From: Achromobacter kerstersii
Lineage (GTDB): Bacteria; Pseudomonadota; Gammaproteobacteria; Burkholderiales; Burkholderiaceae_B
DNA length: 64,000 nt
Reading direction: 5' to 3'
NCBI RefSeq assembly: GCF_902859595.1
Contig: NZ_CADIJQ010000001.1
Location: 558,001 to 622,000 of the forward strand
The position numbers and the translations under genes were made by a program. Positions within the stretch are counted from its first letter, which is position 1. Each line of letters starts with the position of its first letter. The notes beneath the pieces were generated by a model that did not search any database, was not told where the DNA came from, and saw only the letters and a program-made list of their open reading frames with translations. Shown piece after piece: positions 59,759-64,000 of the stretch.

Positions 59759-60703
59759 TCATGGCTCAATGCGCTCCCCGTTCACGCGGATCACCGGTCT
59801 GCGCTTCTCGTCAAAGCCGCACAACTTGTCGATTTCCTTTGGGAACTGTGCGTACGGCACGTTGTACTGGATGAAGGCCTCGACGCTGTTCGGAAATGCG
59901 TTGATGAGCAGCCAGCCCAGCCAGAGCGGAATGATGAGGGGGGCTATGAACATTCCATAGGGCTTCGCCAGTTGGCGGCGCAGGCCTGCATACCAGTCCC
60001 GGTAGGGTTGTTGGGTCTCTTGCCAGCGGCTTTGTCGTGGTGGCAGCGGCGCGGGCTTGGGCAGGCCCTCTGGGCCTCGTTCCATGAAGACTTGCAAATA
60101 GGACCAGAGGGCCTTGGCCGAACGGTCGCCGTCAAATAGACCGAGATTGCCGCATGCCGCACAGATCTCGGTCGGCGGGTCCATGTTGTAGTCCACGCCA
60201 AAAAGGTACAGCGGGTGTCGGCTGGCATAGCCACTTGCAGACACAATGGGAACGTACCCTGCCAGGGCTTCCAGTTGATCCCACTCAAGTATGTGCAGAC
60301 GCTTCTGGCGCGGATAGATGAAGTAGAGTTTGCGGGTGCCTCGGTGAATGCGAATAAAGGCGCCACGACTCCGATGAGCACCGCTGGCTAGGTAAAAGAT
60401 GAAGGCCATACATGGCAAGGCTGGAGACCAGGCGACCAAAATTACTATGACCTCAACATCAACGTTTGCTAGTCCAACAGCGAACAAGCTAGCTAGAAAT
60501 GTAGCGATGCTCACAATGATGGACATGCCGATAAAACTTGCTGTTCCGCTTTGCGTAAAGTTTGCATAAGTTTCAAGTTCGACACATCGGTCGTTAACCC
60601 GTCGCACCCCATCGGGTTGAGGGGGTTCTCCCGTGAGCCGATTTCGATACAGAGGCGTTCCACCAAAGCGCAGGCTGTTTGGTAGACGTTTAGTCGCGGA
60701 CAT
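59759..60703 (-). CDS. DUF6708-like membrane protein, tandem copy 1, 314 aa
   Basis: Paralogue of the preceding entry, with the same order: GAFIRIHRGTRKLYFIYPRQ, EICAACGNLG and a Pro-rich linker PKPAPLPPRQSRW. The first hydrophobic segments differ (IIVSIATFLASLFAVGLANV). The ATG at 60703 (MSATKRLPN) is preferred over a TTG at 60718 because of GGAG upstream; it overlaps the effector stop by 14 bp, so coupling with the effector is likely. A role in immunity against the VasX-like toxin is inferred from position and membrane topology. Confidence 0.75.
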   Translation of the reverse strand: MSATKRLPNSLRFGGTPLYRNRLTGEPPQPDGVRRVNDRCVELETYANFTQSGTASFIGMSIIVSIATFLASLFAVGLANVDVEVIVILVAWSPALPCMAFIFYLASGAHRSRGAFIRIHRGTRKLYFIYPRQKRLHILEWDQLEALAGYVPIVSASGYASRHPLYLFGVDYNMDPPTEICAACGNLGLFDGDRSAKALWSYLQVFMERGPEGLPKPAPLPPRQSRWQETQQPYRDWYAGLRRQLAKPYGMFIAPLIIPLWLGWLLINAFPNSVEAFIQYNVPYAQFPKEIDKLCGFDEKRRPVIRVNGERIEP

Positions 60704-63533
60704 TATTTGGTGCTCCAACGGGTTCTAGCTTGGCTGAATCAATCGGCTTCGTGAACCAGCCACTTGATGTGAACACCAATGGCGTCGGCGCGTGGGGTTG
60801 AAGCAATGCCAACCCAGGTTGTTGTTCAGGGTCAGGAAAGTACAGATACTCCAATGCCACTTGGGTGTCCTCATGCATTTGAATCGCCCAGCCACATTCT
60901 CTGCCGGTACCGCCTAACGGAGTGACCAAGTATTCAAGTCGATAGTCGATGGGGCTGGTGCCCGTGGCATACGCAATAGGCCCGTGGACTTGCGTAAGCT
61001 TGTTGCCCCGGAGGGTTAAGGCCAGCTTGGTTTGAAATCTATCCCCAGGCATGTCGTTGATGCCGGGCAACTGGCAACTGATGCGAAGGGTTCCCACCGA
61101 ATACCCAAAGGATTGATCCCATTCAGGAGTCAGCCTGGGGCGATAGTACAAACTATGAACGGCATCCAACTCCTCGCGATTGGTGTAGTGACGACTGTCC
61201 ACTCCCCAAGCGCTATGTTTGAGCCATATTTCCACGGGACCGTGTTTGGCCATATCCGCGCCGAACGCAAACCCAATGACAAGTACGACGGCGACACCTG
61301 CAACAACTGCCCAGCCCAACGGAGTGAGCCCAAGCACCGCAACGGCTGCCCCTCCCCCAGAAATAGTTGCTGCTACGGCCGAACCGCCAGCCCAGGTCGC
61401 GACCGCCAGCGCGCCGCCAGCGAGGGCGGCGCCAAGCAGCATTCCTCCTTGTTGCGGATTGTTGTCACTAAATGCACTGATTGCTCTTATTGAGTCTGCA
61501 ATGGCTGCGAGTCCAGCCCCTCCTGCTCCGAAGACGGCAACCCCCCATTTTGAAGCATGGATTCTCATGCTTGTCGCCAAGGCCGTATTCCCGCGCCCCC
61601 CTGCGCCAATTGCAATAGCGGTTGAGCCAATTTCTATACCAGCCCCGACTACGGCACTGATAGCCCCACCTAAGCTGCCAGCATTGGCAGCAGATGTTTT
61701 AAGTTGCTTGAAATCCGTCCAGGCATTGCTCAGCCCCGTCAACGCCAGAAAGCCCCCCAGTCCAGTGAAGAGATGCCCGCCAGGCCCTCGCAGCCGGTTC
61801 AGCATATTGATGAAAGGATTCCCTTCCATCTGTATAGCCCGAGGCGCAGGCAACGCAGCCCGATCAGCCGGCACCTCATCAAGTTCTCGGTATGTGGTCT
61901 CACCGACCTTGACCCAGTCGTACACCAAAACACGAGTAAGCACGTCAGTCTGATTGACTTTCGGAGACGGAATTTTCCAGCCCTGCGAGCGCTCGGAACC
62001 TAGCGTTTGATAGCCTTGGAATTCATAGGCGGCGCGCTGCAAATCCACCAAACTTATGTCGTATACAACGATGGTTGCGTTGGCTCGGATCTCCATCACG
62101 TGTCGCAGACGCCGTACCAGTACGTCCGCTTGCTTTGCCTGCGGTAACACCTGCAGCAATCCAATCAGCGCATTGGTGGCGGGAGTGATGACATGCTCTT
62201 CCAAAAACTTGTCCATGACATCGAACAGGTTCTTGGCGATGTAACCGGCATTGGACTTCAACCGGGCCAACAGGATTTCGCTGCCATTGGCAAGTGCGAG
62301 CCAATAGGGGCTCTTGTCTGCGGGCTTGGCGATCAAGTCGCCTAGGACTTGCGCCCCGTCCTTCGTATGAACCAAGCCGCCAACGCACTGGAAGACGGCA
62401 TTCTCATAGTCGCGTGCGTTGTGGATCACGCCAAGATCAAAGCAACTCAGTGCCTTGCCCAACAGCTTCTCTGGGCCGATGAGCCGCACCCAGGCGATGG
62501 AATCGTTCACCGCCGTGGCAATGGTTTTCTCAAACTCCTTGATCTTCTTGGAGTAGGTATCGGGAAACAACGTCGCGCCGGCATAGTTCACAAGATTTCT
62601 TTGCTTGGCCAGGGCCTTGGCCAAATCGGGGGAGCTGGCAGCCTGCTTCTTCATGGCCTCAAAATAGTTGGTAATGAGCATCCCGCTCTGCAACTTGTGC
62701 GCATTTTGCCCGGCATACTTGGTCTTCCTTGCTACCGCCTCTGTGACGAGATAGTGCAGTTCACTTGCCATTCCGATGGGATCTTGCAGCGCAACCGCCA
62801 AAGGCGTGATATCCAAACGTGGGCGTAGTTCGATGTACATATTGCCCAGGATATTGTTGTGGTTTGGAATTACCGCTGAGAACCGAATCTCGCTCCAGCC
62901 ATAGTGCATGGGAGTGCCGTACACCGCGGGCGGAACCAGCTCAGGGGTGGCATTGCCAAGCAACGCGGCATTGAAGGCGTGCTTCTGCTCAGCACCCCCC
63001 GCAGGCTTGATCTTGACGGCCAGCGTATCCCGCAGCCCGTCCTTGTTCGTTTCGATATCCCAAAGCGCGCGATGCGTAAGCAACGTATCACTTACCATCA
63101 GGTAGATGCTTTCCGCGGTCTTGCTGTCTGGGGCTAGCAGGAAGGACTGGGCGCCCACGGTGTCGGGGCGAGCCTGCCGGCCCGGGGTCGCGTCGGTTTC
63201 ATCGGGACGGCTCCACCAGATACGAGCAAATCGTACGTCCTCGGTAACTTGATAGTGCTGCGTCCACATGCGGTCATTCTCGAAATAGCAGAGGTAGACG
63301 TAGGTGCCTGGACGCAGCACACGCAGGCCGTAGGCCTTGCCTGAGGTGAGCGCGGGATAGCCCTCAGTACCCAGTGTGGGGAATACGCCTTTATCCAGGG
63401 CCTTATCCGCGACGCCGTAGCGCAATGGGTAGACAGGAATGCACGTCTGACACGGTGGTGGCGAGATAGCTTTACCCAGTTGTTTCTCATTGGGACGATC
63501 CGGGCCTAGTGCGATTTTGTAAGTCGTGGTCAT
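60690..63533 (-). CDS. VasX/BTH_I2691-like type VI secretion effector, 947 aa
   Basis: The N-terminus CQTCIPVYPLRYGVADKAL (residues about 28-46) resembles the start of the VasX/BTH_I2691 family, which targets the membranes of rival cells. A beta-rich recognition region with GLRVLRPGTYVYLCYFEND follows. A Gly/Ala-rich hydrophobic part of about 200 residues (roughly 590-790) holds several candidate helices, such as MLLGAALAGGALAVATWAGG and WAVVAGVAVVLVIGFAFGAD, consistent with pore formation. AAGGGAAG precedes the ATG. It sits between the adaptor fragment and two candidate immunity genes. The toxin class is supported by architecture; targets are unknown. Confidence 0.8.
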   Translation of the reverse strand: MTTTYKIALGPDRPNEKQLGKAISPPPCQTCIPVYPLRYGVADKALDKGVFPTLGTEGYPALTSGKAYGLRVLRPGTYVYLCYFENDRMWTQHYQVTEDVRFARIWWSRPDETDATPGRQARPDTVGAQSFLLAPDSKTAESIYLMVSDTLLTHRALWDIETNKDGLRDTLAVKIKPAGGAEQKHAFNAALLGNATPELVPPAVYGTPMHYGWSEIRFSAVIPNHNNILGNMYIELRPRLDITPLAVALQDPIGMASELHYLVTEAVARKTKYAGQNAHKLQSGMLITNYFEAMKKQAASSPDLAKALAKQRNLVNYAGATLFPDTYSKKIKEFEKTIATAVNDSIAWVRLIGPEKLLGKALSCFDLGVIHNARDYENAVFQCVGGLVHTKDGAQVLGDLIAKPADKSPYWLALANGSEILLARLKSNAGYIAKNLFDVMDKFLEEHVITPATNALIGLLQVLPQAKQADVLVRRLRHVMEIRANATIVVYDISLVDLQRAAYEFQGYQTLGSERSQGWKIPSPKVNQTDVLTRVLVYDWVKVGETTYRELDEVPADRAALPAPRAIQMEGNPFINMLNRLRGPGGHLFTGLGGFLALTGLSNAWTDFKQLKTSAANAGSLGGAISAVVGAGIEIGSTAIAIGAGGRGNTALATSMRIHASKWGVAVFGAGGAGLAAIADSIRAISAFSDNNPQQGGMLLGAALAGGALAVATWAGGSAVAATISGGGAAVAVLGLTPLGWAVVAGVAVVLVIGFAFGADMAKHGPVEIWLKHSAWGVDSRHYTNREELDAVHSLYYRPRLTPEWDQSFGYSVGTLRISCQLPGINDMPGDRFQTKLALTLRGNKLTQVHGPIAYATGTSPIDYRLEYLVTPLGGTGRECGWAIQMHEDTQVALEYLYFPDPEQQPGLALLQPHAPTPLVFTSSGWFTKPIDSAKLEPVGAPNNVRD

Positions 63534-63543
63534 GCATCTTCCC

Positions 63544-64000
63544 TTAAGGCATGTTGGGGGCTAGAGCCGCCAGCCGCGCTTCGGCGTCAGTCAACCGCTG
63601 TTTCCCCTTTACCCGTCGGTTGACCAAGATGTCGCGCAACGCCCCATCCTTGGTAAAGCTCTCCTGTGAATATCGAAAGCGCAGTTCCATGTAGTGGCGA
63701 ACGTCGCGTTCTGTGGCTAGCCCCAGTTGATCGGTAGCCTCACGGGCGAACAGGTGTAGATGCCGCCAGAGCACGGATTCATTTTCCGGACGGCCGTACG
63801 CCGGGAAGCGTTGACGAAAGTCGCGTGCACAGTCGCGCATGAACCACGCGAGGCTGGCTTGGCCAAGCGCAGCCTCATCGTTCGCGGTCAACGCGATGGG
63901 GCCTTCCGTTATCCACGAAGTCAGAGCGGATACCGGTGCATCGGCAAACAGCCACTCGCCCGACGGCGTCTCACCTGCGTACCAGATAAAGCGCTGAATG
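63544..64000 (-). CDS. C-terminal part of a probable DUF4123 type VI adaptor (partial)
   Basis: The frame is open from the right edge (first complete codon ending at 63999) and gives 151 residues to the stop at 63544, from RFIWYAGETPSGEWLFADAP to RLAALAPNMP. A TTG inside the frame would give a 115-residue reading, but similarity continues upstream, so this is the 3' end of a longer gene. DUF4123 proteins that deliver VasX-like effectors to VgrG usually lie directly upstream of the effector. The identification rests on position and on the Arg/Leu-rich C-terminal region, so it is moderately secure. Confidence 0.5.
   Translation of the reverse strand, partial: IQRFIWYAGETPSGEWLFADAPVSALTSWITEGPIALTANDEAALGQASLAWFMRDCARDFRQRFPAYGRPENESVLWRHLHLFAREATDQLGLATERDVRHYMELRFRYSQESFTKDGALRDILVNRRVKGKQRLTDAEARLAALAPNMP

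Noticed and set aside
1-64000. rRNA, tRNA, insertion sequence or prophage genes
   Set aside because: None recognised on either strand by eye. No transposase, integrase or tRNA-like cloverleaf was noticed, but a dedicated RNA search was not possible.

Overview
The window looks like chromosome from a GC-rich betaproteobacterium of the family Alcaligenaceae, most probably Achromobacter (or close to Bordetella). This is inferred from gene content and codon use, not from a marker gene. Supporting features are two Bug/TctC-type periplasmic receptors, an Aap-type general amino-acid transporter, a GarD/KdgD/semialdehyde-dehydrogenase route for aldaric acids, a betaproteobacterial porin and a VasX-like type VI effector. 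No rRNA, tRNA, CRISPR array, insertion sequence or replication origin was recognised.

Layout. 1-4.8 kb: a truncated gene end, a small unknown protein and a 1091-residue HEAT-repeat-like protein. 4.8-7.9 kb: a divergent pair (isochorismatase-type hydrolase and DUF1624-type membrane protein) around an 18-bp palindrome, then a coupled porin. 7.9-21.2 kb: a long minus-strand run. Read in its own direction it encodes a VOC protein, a DUF2817 peptidase-like protein, a quinone-oxidoreductase-like protein, a PaaI thioesterase, a Dpp/Opp-type binding protein with two permeases but no local ATPase, an acyl-CoA ligase, an SDR, an orphan PAAR protein, a carboxymuconolactone-decarboxylase-like protein and an SsuABC-type transporter. 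The substrate is unknown. 21.4-26.8 kb: an aapJ-aminotransferase-aapQMP operon.

27.3-37.4 kb: an aldarate (galactarate/glucarate) catabolic island with a GntR/FCD regulator, two almost identical kdgD genes, a ketoglutaric-semialdehyde dehydrogenase, garD, an SMP-30 lactonase and two Bug receptors. GntR-like operator sequences lie in the divergent promoters. Together these genes would bring in a C6 aldarate or its lactone and convert it to 2-oxoglutarate. 37.5-45.2 kb: a small secreted Cys/Pro-rich protein, an AraC regulator, a cyclic-nucleotide-binding/FAD protein that appears to lack its NADPH domain, and a minus-strand operon ycaC-xapX-amidohydrolase-doxX-MFS. 45.5-49.2 kb: a chemoreceptor and an exported alpha/beta-hydrolase.

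49.6-58.6 kb: a tight five-gene operon with three transglutaminase-like proteins, a circularly permuted ATP-grasp/alpha-E fusion and a zinc-ribbon HEXXH peptidase. It is probably an uncharacterised peptide-ligation or modification system; the first transglutaminase has Ser in place of the catalytic Cys. 58.8-64.0 kb: a type VI secretion cargo module on the minus strand, with the C-terminus of a probable DUF4123 adaptor, a VasX/BTH_I2691-like effector and two tandem paralogous membrane proteins that are candidate immunity proteins. Short tandem repeats (6 to 25 bp units) occur in several gaps between genes.
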